NCBI RefSeq assembly: GCF_049331405.1
Contig: NZ_CP186274.1
Coordinates: 6,696,001-6,760,000 of the forward strand
Reading direction: 5' to 3'
DNA: 64,000 nucleotides
Origin: PoT sp049331405
GTDB lineage: Bacteria; Planctomycetota; Planctomycetia; Isosphaerales; Isosphaeraceae
A program made the translations under genes and the position numbers. How positions within the stretch are numbered: position 1 is the first letter of the stretch; each line of letters starts with the position of its first letter. Below are positions 42,661 through 52,100 of this stretch, in pieces. The notes under the pieces are model-generated. The model was given only the letters and a program-made list of their open reading frames with translations. It was not told the DNA's origin and searched no databases.

Positions 42661-45006
42661 ATGACCGTGCGAAGGCCATTGCGAATCGCCCTGGGATGGC
42701 TGTCCCTGGCCATTGCGTCGTCATCGAACGCCCAGCAAATTGGCCCATCGGATCAACTCCAGGAGCGTCGGGGGCGGTTCGAGTTCGAACTTTCGAAGCC
42801 GGCACTCACGAGTGCGGGGATCTTCGACGCCAAGGGGCGGCTCGTCTGCTCGCTATGGTCGCTCAAGACCCTCGAGGCGGGCAAGCACTCGGGTCAGTGG
42901 TTCTACCGAGACCAGTTCGACCGGCCGGTACCGGGGACCGGGTACGAACTCCGGGTCATCGCCAATCGCGGGAGCTACGAGAACGTCGCGATCATCGGGA
43001 ACACCGGCAACGACCGCCCGACGCATACGCCGGGGTACATGCAGTCGGTGGCCGTCGACGCCGAGGGCTCCATCTATACCGCGAATTACTGGGACGAGGC
43101 CGGGGCCGACTTCAAGAAGTGGGATTGGCAGGGCAAGAGCGTCTACGACGCCGACTTCCAGATTCGCAACGGCGACCCTAATGGCGGACCCTACGCGATC
43201 GCCGTCGATGATACCTTTCTCTACTGCAGCGTCGGAGGTTGGGACCGTCCCCCCTACAACTCTCGCCAGCAAATCCAGCGCTTCCGACTCCGGGACGGCA
43301 AGCCCGAGCCGTTCACCGAAGCCGCCGAGAACCAGGGGCACATCCAGCTCCACGAATGGCCCGAGAAGCGGCTCCCCCGAGGGGTGCAGGCGAAGGACGC
43401 GGAGTTGATGAAGATGCCGCTGAGGGCCCTGGCCGTCGGCGGCGAGAGGCTCTACGTCTGCGATGCGCTCGAGGGCAAGATCCGGATCTTCCACAAAGGG
43501 ACGGGCAAACCCCTCGGTGAATTCCGCGTCCCCTTGCCGACGGCGATCGCCGTCGGCCCCGACGGCCGGGTCTGGGTCGGGCACGAGCACCGGAAGGTCA
43601 CGGCCTTCGACGCCGACGGCGGCAAAGGCTCCTTGATGATCGAGGACCTTTCGGACGTCGGCTCGCTCGCCATCGGGCCCGAGGGACGTCTCTACGTGGC
43701 CGACACCGGGGATGCCCGCGTCAAGATCTACGAGACCGACGACGGCGGGGCCCGGATCGTCGATTTCTTCGGACAGAAGGCCAAACCTGGGGACTCGGAA
43801 GCCGATCACTTCCACTCGCTGCTAGGTGTCGCCGTCGACTCCAAGGGGAACCTCGCCACGATCCAGAAACTGCCGATGGGGGGAGCCTGCCTGGCGCACT
43901 GGTCGCCCGACTTCAAGCTCCAATGGGAGCATCGCGGGCTCGAGTTCGTCTCGCTCGGGACCTATTCCAGGGAGAGCCCCGACGACTTCATCTCGCTGAC
44001 CTATCATCGCTATCACCTGAATCGTTCGGCGAGCCCTCCCAGGGCCGAGTACCGTGGCTGTCTGCTCTCGGAAGACTCGAAGTACAAGGCCGACGTGCAT
44101 GGGGTCCCCCGTCTGGTCAAGCTCGGTGACGCTACGTTCTATTACACGGCCCAGGGGGACGGGATGCAGGTCTTCCGGCTCGAGGGCAAGGCCTTCCGTC
44201 CCGCCGCGATGGTCGGGGGCCGGGCCCCGTCACCCGAAGGCAAGGTCGACCTCAAGGGGCCGCTGGGGCAATGGGCCTGGAGCGACCGCAACCGCGACGG
44301 GAAGGTCCAGGCCGGCGAAGTCGTCTGGTTCCGAAAGCCGGGCCAGGGGAAATACAGCGTCTTCGGCATCAACGTCGACGAGCGCGGGAATTTGATCCTG
44401 TGCGACCAGGAGACGCGATCGATCAAGGAACTCCCCATGCTGGGGCTCGATGAGCACGGCAACCCACGCTACGACTGGCGATCGGAACGCGTGATCGTCC
44501 CTCGCGACTCCTCCATGGCGAGGCTGACCCCGCTCATGGCCGTCCGGGCCGACGACGGCCGGCTCTATGCCTTCTGCCGGAGCGAGACCTGGCCCCAGCC
44601 CAAGGACGGCGAGGGGGCCTGGATGGCGGGGTGGGTCGTGAGCAGCTACTCTCGAGTCGGAGAGCTGCTCTGGGCCACCCCCTTGCCCCAGATGTGCGTC
44701 GGCCTTGACTATGTGCCGGGGGGGGGCGTCCTCCTCGGTTGGTATGAGAAGGCACATGTCTACCACTATAACGCCGACGGCCTCCTGATCGGCACCGCAG
44801 TCCCCGGCGCGGTTGCGGGGGGGACGACCGGCTACCTTGACAACACCGCCGCCCTCGCCGCTAATCGCGACCCGCGCGATCACCTCATCGACGTCTTCAC
44901 GTCGGACAACTACCTGTACCGGATCCTCTGGTATCGCCTCGACGACCGCAAGATCGAGACCATCCGCGGCGCGATCGTCGACGCAGGGCCCTCGGCCAAT
45001 CGTTGA
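42661..45006 (+). CDS. Secreted NHL/beta-propeller protein
   Basis: This protein of 781 residues has a signal peptide (LRIALGWLSLAIASSSNAQ) and a long series of propeller blades. Typical repeats are MQSVAVDAEGSIYTANYWDEAG, GPYAIAVDDTFLYCSVGGWD, PTAIAVGPDGRVWVGHEHR, VGSLAIGPEGRLYVADTGDARVKIYE and LLGVAVDSKGNLATI. The N-terminal beta-sandwich-like part (FEFELSKPALTSAGIFDAKGRLV) may be a FlgD-like domain. DRNRDGKVQAGEVVWF resembles a dockerin/EF-type calcium loop. No catalytic motif can be named, so the role could be polysaccharide binding. It is not related by content to the C1 genes before it. Confidence 0.72.
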   Translation: MTVRRPLRIALGWLSLAIASSSNAQQIGPSDQLQERRGRFEFELSKPALTSAGIFDAKGRLVCSLWSLKTLEAGKHSGQWFYRDQFDRPVPGTGYELRVIANRGSYENVAIIGNTGNDRPTHTPGYMQSVAVDAEGSIYTANYWDEAGADFKKWDWQGKSVYDADFQIRNGDPNGGPYAIAVDDTFLYCSVGGWDRPPYNSRQQIQRFRLRDGKPEPFTEAAENQGHIQLHEWPEKRLPRGVQAKDAELMKMPLRALAVGGERLYVCDALEGKIRIFHKGTGKPLGEFRVPLPTAIAVGPDGRVWVGHEHRKVTAFDADGGKGSLMIEDLSDVGSLAIGPEGRLYVADTGDARVKIYETDDGGARIVDFFGQKAKPGDSEADHFHSLLGVAVDSKGNLATIQKLPMGGACLAHWSPDFKLQWEHRGLEFVSLGTYSRESPDDFISLTYHRYHLNRSASPPRAEYRGCLLSEDSKYKADVHGVPRLVKLGDATFYYTAQGDGMQVFRLEGKAFRPAAMVGGRAPSPEGKVDLKGPLGQWAWSDRNRDGKVQAGEVVWFRKPGQGKYSVFGINVDERGNLILCDQETRSIKELPMLGLDEHGNPRYDWRSERVIVPRDSSMARLTPLMAVRADDGRLYAFCRSETWPQPKDGEGAWMAGWVVSSYSRVGELLWATPLPQMCVGLDYVPGGGVLLGWYEKAHVYHYNADGLLIGTAVPGAVAGGTTGYLDNTAALAANRDPRDHLIDVFTSDNYLYRILWYRLDDRKIETIRGAIVDAGPSANR

Positions 45007-45663
45007 AACGGATTCGTTATTTCGGGCGGGCGAGCCTTCCCTGGCCGGATGAAGCGGAGAGCAGGGAAAGGAAGTGACCTCCCCGGCGTGTCCCGACGCC
45101 GGGTCACGCTTTGCGTACGAGATGCCGGGGAGGCGATGGGGCGGGTCCGAATCAGAGCTTCCACGAGTGTACGATTCGAGTCGTGAACAAAAATGCGATG
45201 ATTGAAGTCGGTTGGTTCGGAGTGCGCGGCGCGGACCACGAACGTCCGGATAGGCCCATCGGCCTCGCCGCGATTGCGCCCCGATCCCTGAGGCAGCCGG
45301 TATTTCGGATCAAAGATTGAATTGAAGATGTGCGTCTATTGAACGCGTGTCATCCTTCGGCTTGCCTGGAGATGGTTGGCCATGGTTGCTCCGGAAAAGC
45401 GATCGTTGTTGAGGACGAGTGACATCATTCTGCGAAACAGCTTCCGAGTCAAGTCTGATTTTCATCATTCCGATCAAATTGATCGAGATTGATGCTGCGC
45501 GCCATTTCCGACTCGAATCGATGATGACGCCTCTCGCCTAAAACTCATCTCCGATTGCACTAAAATTTCTTGACTAAAACGGTCGACAAAAGCAAGATAG
45601 GCGACGCGTGGAAGGGCATCTCTTCGAAAAGAAGTGTCGACGTGTCCGCACTGGACGATTGGC
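45007..45663. other. Gap with a nested inverted repeat
   Basis: No gene is supported in these 657 nt. A nested hairpin lies at 45078-45133 and is listed separately. The part from 45300 to 45600 is unusually AT-rich for this genome and may hold the CysA-like gene promoter (TTGACT at 45569-45574, with a poor -10). Confidence 0.5.
45078..45133. other. Nested inverted repeat, candidate structured RNA or terminator
   Basis: CCTCCCCGGC (45078-45087) is a perfect complement of GCCGGGGAGG (45124-45133). Inside, GCGTGTCCCG (45086-45095) pairs with CGGGTCACGC (45100-45109) over 9 of 10 bases around loop ACGC. The two stems overlap by two bases. It lies 72 nt after the propeller gene and has no U tract. 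Confidence 0.5.
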
Positions 45664-46740
45664 ATGAGTATTACGATCGACGGAGTCAAGAAACGCTTCG
45701 GTTCTTACGTCGCGTTGGATGGCGTTTCGTTCTCGGCGCCGGCCGGCAAGCTCGTGGCGATCCTGGGCCCCTCCGGCTCGGGCAAGAGCACGATCCTGAG
45801 GGTGATCGCCGGGCTGGATGCTCCCGACGAGGGCCGCGTCTTACTGGACGGCGAAGATGTCAGCAAGCGACCGACTCGCGAGCGCGGCGTGGGCTTCGTC
45901 TTCCAGCACTATGCTTTGTTCCGCCGGATGACGATGCGTCAGAACATCGCGTTCGGACTCGAGGTGAGGAAGCTCCCGAGGGCCGAGGTCCGCACCCGGG
46001 TCGAGTCGCTGATCGACCTCGTCCAGCTCGAAGGCCTGGCGGATCGCTACCCCGGCCAGCTCTCGGGGGGCCAGCGTCAGCGAGTCGCGTTGGCGAGGGC
46101 CCTGGCACCCCGGCCTCGCCTGCTCCTGCTCGACGAACCGTTCGGCGCCCTCGACGCCAAGGTGCGGGTGGAGCTGCGTTCGTGGCTCCGGGAGCTCCAC
46201 AACGAGTTCCCCGTCACGACGCTCTTCGTGACCCACGACCAGGAAGACGCGACGGAGGTCGCCGACCGGATCGTCGTCGTGAACCGAGGGGTCGTCGAGC
46301 AGTCCGGGCCCCCTGGAGAACTCTACGACAACCCATCATCGCCGTTCGTGACCGAGTTCCTCGGGCAAGTGAACGTGCTCCGGGGCCAGACCGTCGGCGG
46401 CATTGCGATCCTTGGCCAGGGGATGCTGATCCCGACGAGCGCCGATGTCCCCGACGGGCCCGTCTCCATCTATGTCCGGGCCCATGATTTCGACATTCGG
46501 CGCGAGCAGAACGGGCATCACTCCTGGCCCGCCGCCGTCCGCCGGCTGACCCCGATCGGTGGCGCCGTCCGTCTTGAACTCGAGCTGCGCAACGGTTCGA
46601 GCCTCGATGCCGTCATCACCCGAGGCCGGAGGCAGGATCTCGACCTCGTGCAAGGTGACGACGTCTTCGTCGCCCCCAGGAATATCCAGGTGTTTCAAGA
46701 CGTCGCGGCTCCCGCGATGACGGGCGTGGCCTTGGCCTGA
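45664..46740 (+). CDS. cysA: Sulfate-type ABC transporter ATP-binding protein, orphan
   Basis: This 358-residue ATPase has Walker A GPSGSGKST (35-43), signature LSGGQRQRVALARALA, Walker B LLLLDEPFGALD and the H-loop LFVTHDQEDA. The C-terminal TOBE-like region (VSIYVRAHDFDIRREQNG, GAVRLELELRNGSSLDAVI) matches CysA rather than other importers. CysA powers sulfate/thiosulfate import with CysT, CysW and a binding protein. None of those is adjacent: the downstream gene is a small unknown protein and the upstream gap is 657 nt. Either the partners are elsewhere, or it serves another permease. The start at 45664 is favoured over 45634 because the family starts at MSI. Confidence 0.88.
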   Translation: MSITIDGVKKRFGSYVALDGVSFSAPAGKLVAILGPSGSGKSTILRVIAGLDAPDEGRVLLDGEDVSKRPTRERGVGFVFQHYALFRRMTMRQNIAFGLEVRKLPRAEVRTRVESLIDLVQLEGLADRYPGQLSGGQRQRVALARALAPRPRLLLLDEPFGALDAKVRVELRSWLRELHNEFPVTTLFVTHDQEDATEVADRIVVVNRGVVEQSGPPGELYDNPSSPFVTEFLGQVNVLRGQTVGGIAILGQGMLIPTSADVPDGPVSIYVRAHDFDIRREQNGHHSWPAAVRRLTPIGGAVRLELELRNGSSLDAVITRGRRQDLDLVQGDDVFVAPRNIQVFQDVAAPAMTGVALA

Positions 46741-46893
46741 GCGACGCATGCCAGGAGAGCACCCGCCGCCGTTCTTCTGATCAGCATGAAACTCGATGGG
46801 TGAGACGTTGCTGATGAAACGTCGCAAACCATTGTTCAACGGTTGGATCTGACGAGAGCCTAATTCATGGTCGCGAGGAAAAGGAGGCCGACG

Positions 46894-47226
46894 ATGTCGA
46901 GAACGGGATCTGGCCTGGCCGTGGCGACGCTCAAGCAGCAAGTCGAGATCATCGACAGCGGGACGATCAGCCTCGATAGCCTCTGGCGGGCGGCCGGGCA
47001 ACCGGCCGGCAAGGACCCGAGGGCCTGGGCGAGCCTGGCCTCTCCCCTGGTCGCGAGCCTGGCCGACTACCTGGCCACGGTCTCGCGAGGGAAGACGACC
47101 AGGAAGGGCGAGCCCGCGCCCATCATCTGGGAGTGGCAGGCGGCCGACAGCGACCCCTGGCATAAGGGGGACCTGATGAGCGTCCCCTACGTCGCGCAGA
47201 TCTACGCAGCCTTCCTCGACTCATAA
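46894..47226 (+). CDS. Small protein of unknown function, KilA-N-like pattern
   Basis: This 110-residue protein is well supported by AAGGAGG at 46881-46887, six nt before ATG 46894, which is better than the alternative ATG at 46867. No signal peptide is present. The sequence has a compact alpha/beta pattern (TISLDSLWRAAGQPAGKDPRAWASLASPLVASLADYLATVS, then DPWHKGDLMSVPYVAQIYAAFLDS). The SLDSLWRAAG-x-P-x-x-W order resembles the N-terminal part of KilA-N DNA-binding domains found in phage and some bacterial regulators. That is a weak similarity. It follows the orphan ATPase gene by about 150 nt. Confidence 0.65.
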   Translation: MSRTGSGLAVATLKQQVEIIDSGTISLDSLWRAAGQPAGKDPRAWASLASPLVASLADYLATVSRGKTTRKGEPAPIIWEWQAADSDPWHKGDLMSVPYVAQIYAAFLDS

Positions 47227-47378
47227 CCCTCTCGACCGACAGGAGCTTCGCCCGGTCTGCCGCCCAACCCGAAGGGGGAACCGAGTCGCCGCTAGAGGTT
47301 TGACAGGGCCTTTTGGCACCGCCAAACTGGGCCGGTCGTGACCTACCCTCAACGGCAGGCTGAAGGCGAGGCAACTCC

Positions 47379-48311
47379 ATGCAGATGATCCTGGGATCCT
47401 TGTTCGTCCTGGCCCTGGCGGCCTCGACCCTGTCGGCGGCCGAGATGCCGAAGACATTACCGCTCTGGCCCGAAGGGGCGCCCGGCGCCCTCGGCAAGGA
47501 GACCGGCGACGAGTTCCACGCGGGCGACATTCCCACGCTGACCGTCTATAAACCCGAGGCGGAGAAGGCGACGGGCGCGTCTGTGGTGGTCTGCCCCGGC
47601 GGGGGCTATGGCTTCCTGGCGACCGAGCACGAAGGCAAACACGTCGCCGACTGGCTCAACTCGCTGGGCGTCACGGCCGTCGTCCTGAAATACCGCCTCG
47701 CGCCGAAATATCATCACCCGGCGATGATCGAAGACGCCCAGCGGGCGATCCGCACGGTCAGGGCGAACGCCAAGGAGTGGAAGCTCGACCCCAAGCGCGT
47801 CGGGATCCTCGGCTTCTCTGCCGGCGGGCACCTGGCCTCGACCGCCGCGACCCACTTTGATAAGGGGAAGGCCGATGCGAAGGATCCGATCGACCGCGAG
47901 AGTTCCCGGCCCGATCTAGCCATCCTCGTCTACCCCGTCATTGCCCTGGCCACCCCTTATGGCCATGCCGGCTCGCTCAAGAACCTTCTGGGCGACTCCC
48001 CATCCAAGGAATTGGTCGAGAGCCTCTCCAACGAGACACAGGTTACCAAAGAGACGCCGCCGACCTTCCTCGCTCACACGAACGAGGATTCCGCCGTGCC
48101 TCCCGAGAACAGCCTACTGTACGCGCTGGCCATGCGCAAGGCCGGCGTGCCCGTCGAGCTCCACGTCTTCGAAAAGGGGCAACACGGCCTCGGCATCGGG
48201 ATTGGCTGGCCGAGCCACAACATCGCCCCGGACGAGGCCTTTCAGGCCTGGCCCAAGCTTTGCGCAACCTGGCTGAAGCACCGGGGCTTCCTGGCTCGCC
48301 AGGGTCTGTGA
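47379..48311 (+). CDS. Secreted alpha/beta-hydrolase esterase
   Basis: This protein of 310 residues has a signal peptide (MQMILGSLFVLALAASTLSAA) and an alpha/beta-hydrolase fold. The oxyanion strand is SVVVCPGGGYGFLATEHEG. GILGFSAGGHLASTAATHF carries nucleophile Ser147, and FEKGQHGLGIGIGWPSHN supplies the catalytic His. The acid residue is likely in THTNEDSAVPPENS-like sequence at the end of strand 7. The arrangement matches carbohydrate (acetyl-xylan or feruloyl) esterase-like proteins of the BD-FAE type. Deacetylation of plant polysaccharides is a plausible role. GAGG 8 nt upstream supports the start. Confidence 0.85.
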   Translation: MQMILGSLFVLALAASTLSAAEMPKTLPLWPEGAPGALGKETGDEFHAGDIPTLTVYKPEAEKATGASVVVCPGGGYGFLATEHEGKHVADWLNSLGVTAVVLKYRLAPKYHHPAMIEDAQRAIRTVRANAKEWKLDPKRVGILGFSAGGHLASTAATHFDKGKADAKDPIDRESSRPDLAILVYPVIALATPYGHAGSLKNLLGDSPSKELVESLSNETQVTKETPPTFLAHTNEDSAVPPENSLLYALAMRKAGVPVELHVFEKGQHGLGIGIGWPSHNIAPDEAFQAWPKLCATWLKHRGFLARQGL

Positions 48312-49172
48312 TTTTAACAGATCCGCGATAGTTTCAGGTTGAACCCTCGGAGTGATGTCTTCGTTCGCCCCGGAACGAGGACGTTTCCCTCCGAGGTTTT
48401 CCTTCTCTCTCCTCGCAAATTGCATCCTGCAGTTACGCCACTTTTCGCTTCTTTTGCCCGGATATCGCATTCGGACATTCTTATGCCTTTCCGAAAGAAC
48501 CTCTCTCCCCTCCCGACTTTGGGACAAGAACGAGAGCGGACTTGCCACCTGACGTCGGCTCATCCGCCTTCATCGAATCGAGATGCTTCGAACGATCAAT
48601 CCGCTTGAGGTCGGACCCTCGGAGCGATTATCCTGTGGAAGGTGCGACCTGGCCTATGTGCCGGAGCGTGTCATTTCTCCGTCCGTCCTTACGTTCACCT
48701 GGCGGATTCCCGGTTAGCTCGATGCGATTCGAGCGATTTTCCCCTCATGCGGATCGGGATCTGGCCAGTCGAGGACGAGCAGCGGTCTTGTCGCCTTCTC
48801 CCTGCTCAAATCCGTTTCGGGATGATCCCCATGTTCGCCCGGATCGAGACTGACCCCGATGGTTCTCGCCATCTTTCCGGTGGCTCGCCATCTTGGGCAC
48901 ATAAATTGCCCCTGTGTTCGCCCGAGTCGGATTGCCCACACGAACCTCCCGAGCGACGTCGCAGTTGCCTCGCCCGGGCGGTTTCCCGCCAACGCCCTTG
49001 ACTCGTGATCTCCACTCCGAGTTTTATCGTTGCGATCCTCCATTGAGTGAACAGATAGCGAGCGCGTGGGCTCGGCCTCAGACTACGCCCGTGCTGGATA
49101 TGTTTCCGGAGCTGTCGGGCTCCGGATCGATCGGGTACGGGTCCGAATTCGCCCTGGGAGATTGAGAACGGG
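48312..49172. other. Long gap upstream of the beta-glucan synthase gene
   Basis: These 861 nt have no supported gene. They contain an 11-bp direct repeat CTCGCCATCTT (48865-48875 and 48884-48894), and a hairpin near the synthase start is listed separately. Codon-like third-position bias fades here, which supports a non-coding call. A promoter and a long leader for the 8.9-kb gene are likely. Confidence 0.5.
49105..49126 (+). promoter_or_regulatory. Leader hairpin before the beta-glucan synthase gene
   Basis: TCCGGAGC (49105-49112) pairs perfectly with GCTCCGGA (49119-49126) around loop TGTCGG, 46 nt before the start codon. It has no U tract and might be part of a leader control element, or an operator. 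Confidence 0.4.
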
Positions 49173-52100
49173 ATGAGTATTTCTTTCGCCGCGCAGGCTC
49201 CCGCCGACTCGTCGGCGGGCGGGACGTTGGCCCAATTGTTGGTGGATCCCCTGGGGCGAGATCCGATCCGAGCAGAGCTCCTCGGCCAGGAAGGCCTCGA
49301 TGCCCAGGCCAGGCAACTGGCGGAAGTCTGCGAGTTGGAAGAGCCGAAGCTGGCGAACAGCCCCCTCCTGCGGCGTTTCGAAGAGAATGCGAAGCTGCTC
49401 CATCAGGCGCTCACGCAGGTCTCGGCCACGGACAAGAAGAATCAACGGCGGAGCCTCGATGCCGAATGGCTCGCCGATAATTTCTATATCGTCGAGGACG
49501 TCCTGCGCGAGGTGCGCCGGGACTTCCCGCAGGGCTACGACCGCGAACTCCCCAAGCTCAATGACAATCCCGTCCGCGGCTATCCTCGCGTCCATGCGAT
49601 GGCCCTCTCGCTCGTCGCCCACACGGATGCCGAGCTCGACGAGGCCAGGATCACGCGCTACATCCAGGTCTTCCAGGAAGTCAGGCCGCTGACGATCGGC
49701 GAGATCTGGGCCTTGCCCACGATGTTCCGCCTGGTCCTCGTCGAGAACCTGCGGAGGCTCTCCGACCAGATGATCTGGGGCTGGGCCGAGCGAGCCCGCG
49801 CCGAGGCCCTGGCGCCCGCCTCCGCCCCGGATAAGGCGGTCGCGAAGGAGCTGAGCTCCCTGTCCGACCCGTTCGCCGTCCGCCTGCTCCAGTTACTCCG
49901 AGATCGAGGCCCGGCGGGCTCCGCCGCCTTGCAGTTGCTCGAAAAGACGCTCGCCTCCCAGGGGGGCGAGGCGAATGAGGTCATCCGTCGCGAGCACGGC
50001 AGACAGGCCGCCAACCAGATCTCGATCGGCAACTGTGTCATCAGCCTGCGCCTCCTGTCCGCTATGGACTGGAATGCGGTCTTCGAGAAGGTCAGCGTCG
50101 TCGAGCACCTCCTGCGAGAGGATCCGGCCGGGGTCTACCTCGCCCAGGACTTCGGGACGCGCGACCGCTATCGCCGCTCTGTGGAGAAGATCTCGCGAGC
50201 CTCGGGAGAAGACGAGCGCGACGTAGCCCGGCGTGCGCTGACCCTCGCGCAAGAGTCTAATGGTCAAAATACCGCCAGGAACCACGTCGGCTACTACCTG
50301 ATCGATGAAGGCTTGCCGACGCTCAAGTCTTCGTTCTCGAACTACAAGGAGCCCTTCCGCGAGCGGCTCCTGAGGATGGTCCTTGAACACCCTCGCGCGG
50401 TCTACTTCGGTTCGATCGGCCTGCTCTTCGCGATTCTGGTCGGCATTTTCTTGCCCAAGGGCGGCACGGCCGCTTCCTTAACTTTGGAAATGTGGGCGAT
50501 CCTGATCCTTGTACTACTCCTCCCGGTGAGCGAGCTGGCCGTCGGGATCGTGAACCACGTCCTCACGTTGGTCCTTCCCCCTCGGGTGCTCCCCAAGCTG
50601 GAGTTCAAGGAAGGGATCCCGGCCGACTGCTCGACGTTCGTCGTGATGCCGAGCATGCTGATCGGGCCCAGGAGCGCGGCCAACCTTCTGGAGCGGCTCG
50701 AGATCCACTACCTGGCGAACCCCGACGCCCAGCTCAGGTTCGCCCTGCTCACGGACTTCGCCGACTCGCCGCAGGAGCATGCGCCGGAGGACGAAGGGTA
50801 CATCCAGGACGCCCTGGCCCGCGTCCGAGAGCTCAATGAACGCCACTCGCCGAACGGCCCCGACCTCTTCTTCATCTTCCATCGCCGTCGCGGTTGGAAC
50901 CCGGCGCAGGGTTGCTGGATGGGCTGGGAGCGGAAGCGAGGCAAGCTCCAGGAGTTCAACCGGCTCCTGCGCGGGGACCGACGAACCGGCTATGCCTACG
51001 TGAGTTGCGACCTCGCCGACCTGCCTCGGGCCCGTTTCGTGATCACGCTCGACGCTGACACACAGATGCCGCGCGACACGGCCCGACGCCTGGTCGGGAC
51101 CCTGGCCCACCCGCTCAACATCCCGAGGATGGACGCGTACAATCATCGCGTGCTGGAAGGGCACGGGGTCTTGCAGCCGAGAGTGAGCTTCCACCTCACG
51201 GCGGCGACGCACTCCCGGTTCGCCGCCGTGCTCGCGGCCTCCGGAGGGATCGATCCCTACTCGTCGGCGGCCTCCGACAGCTACATGGACCTCTTCGGCG
51301 TCGGCAGCTTCACCGGTAAGGGTATCTACGACGTCGACGCATTCGAAGCGGCCACGGGGGAGGTCTTCCCCGAGAACCGCATCCTGAGCCACGACCTGAT
51401 CGAGGGGAACTTCGCCCGCTGCGGGCTCACGACCGACACGGAGTTCTTCGACGACTTCCCCGCGCGTTATCACGCCTATGCTCGCCGCGAGCATCGCTGG
51501 ATCCGGGGTGATTGGCAGCTCCTCCCATGGCTTGGGAGCCAGATGCCGACCCCTTATGGGATGCGTCGAAACCCGCTGCCGATCCTCGAGCGCTGGAAGC
51601 TCTTCGATAACCTGCGGCGCAGCCTTGTGCCGCCTGCGTTGGTCCTCTTCCTGATTCTGGCCTGGACCGTCCTGCCCGGCTCGGCCTGGCGCTGGACGGC
51701 GATCGCCCTCACGATCCCCGCCCTGCCCTTGCTCCAGACGGTGTTCGCCACCCTCGTGAGCTGCGGGCGCAGCGGCTCGCTGTCGGGGCTCCTGAGGCTC
51801 CGAGATAGCGTCCCCGCTTTGATGGCTCAGGTGCTGTTCTCGATCACGTTCCTGGCGAACCAGGCGAGGATCTCGCTCGACGCGATGATCCGGACGCTGG
51901 TCCGCCTCTTCGTGACCCACCGGAACCTCCTCGAGTGGGAGACGGCCGCGTCGACCGAGCGCCGCCTCGGCTCGGGGATCGCCAACTTCGCCCTCACGAT
52001 GTGGCAGGCACCCGCACTGGCGATCATGATCGCCGGCCTGATCCTGGCCGTTAACCCGGGAGCGATGTGGGCCGCGTCCCCCTTGCTGCTCGCCTGGTTG

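Noticed and set aside
46804..46823. Short inverted repeat GACGTT/AACGTC after the orphan ATPase gene, considered as a terminator
   Set aside because: The stem is only 6 bp with no U tract, so it is too weak to call.
48339..48608. Short plus-strand frames before the beta-glucan synthase gene
   Set aside because: Two overlapping frames are open at once, both Ser/Arg/Pro-rich, with no start signals and no codon bias typical of the genome.
48865..48894. Two copies of CTCGCCATCTT, considered as a CRISPR-like or iteron repeat
   Set aside because: There are only two short copies, with a start-to-start spacing of 19 nt and no further units.
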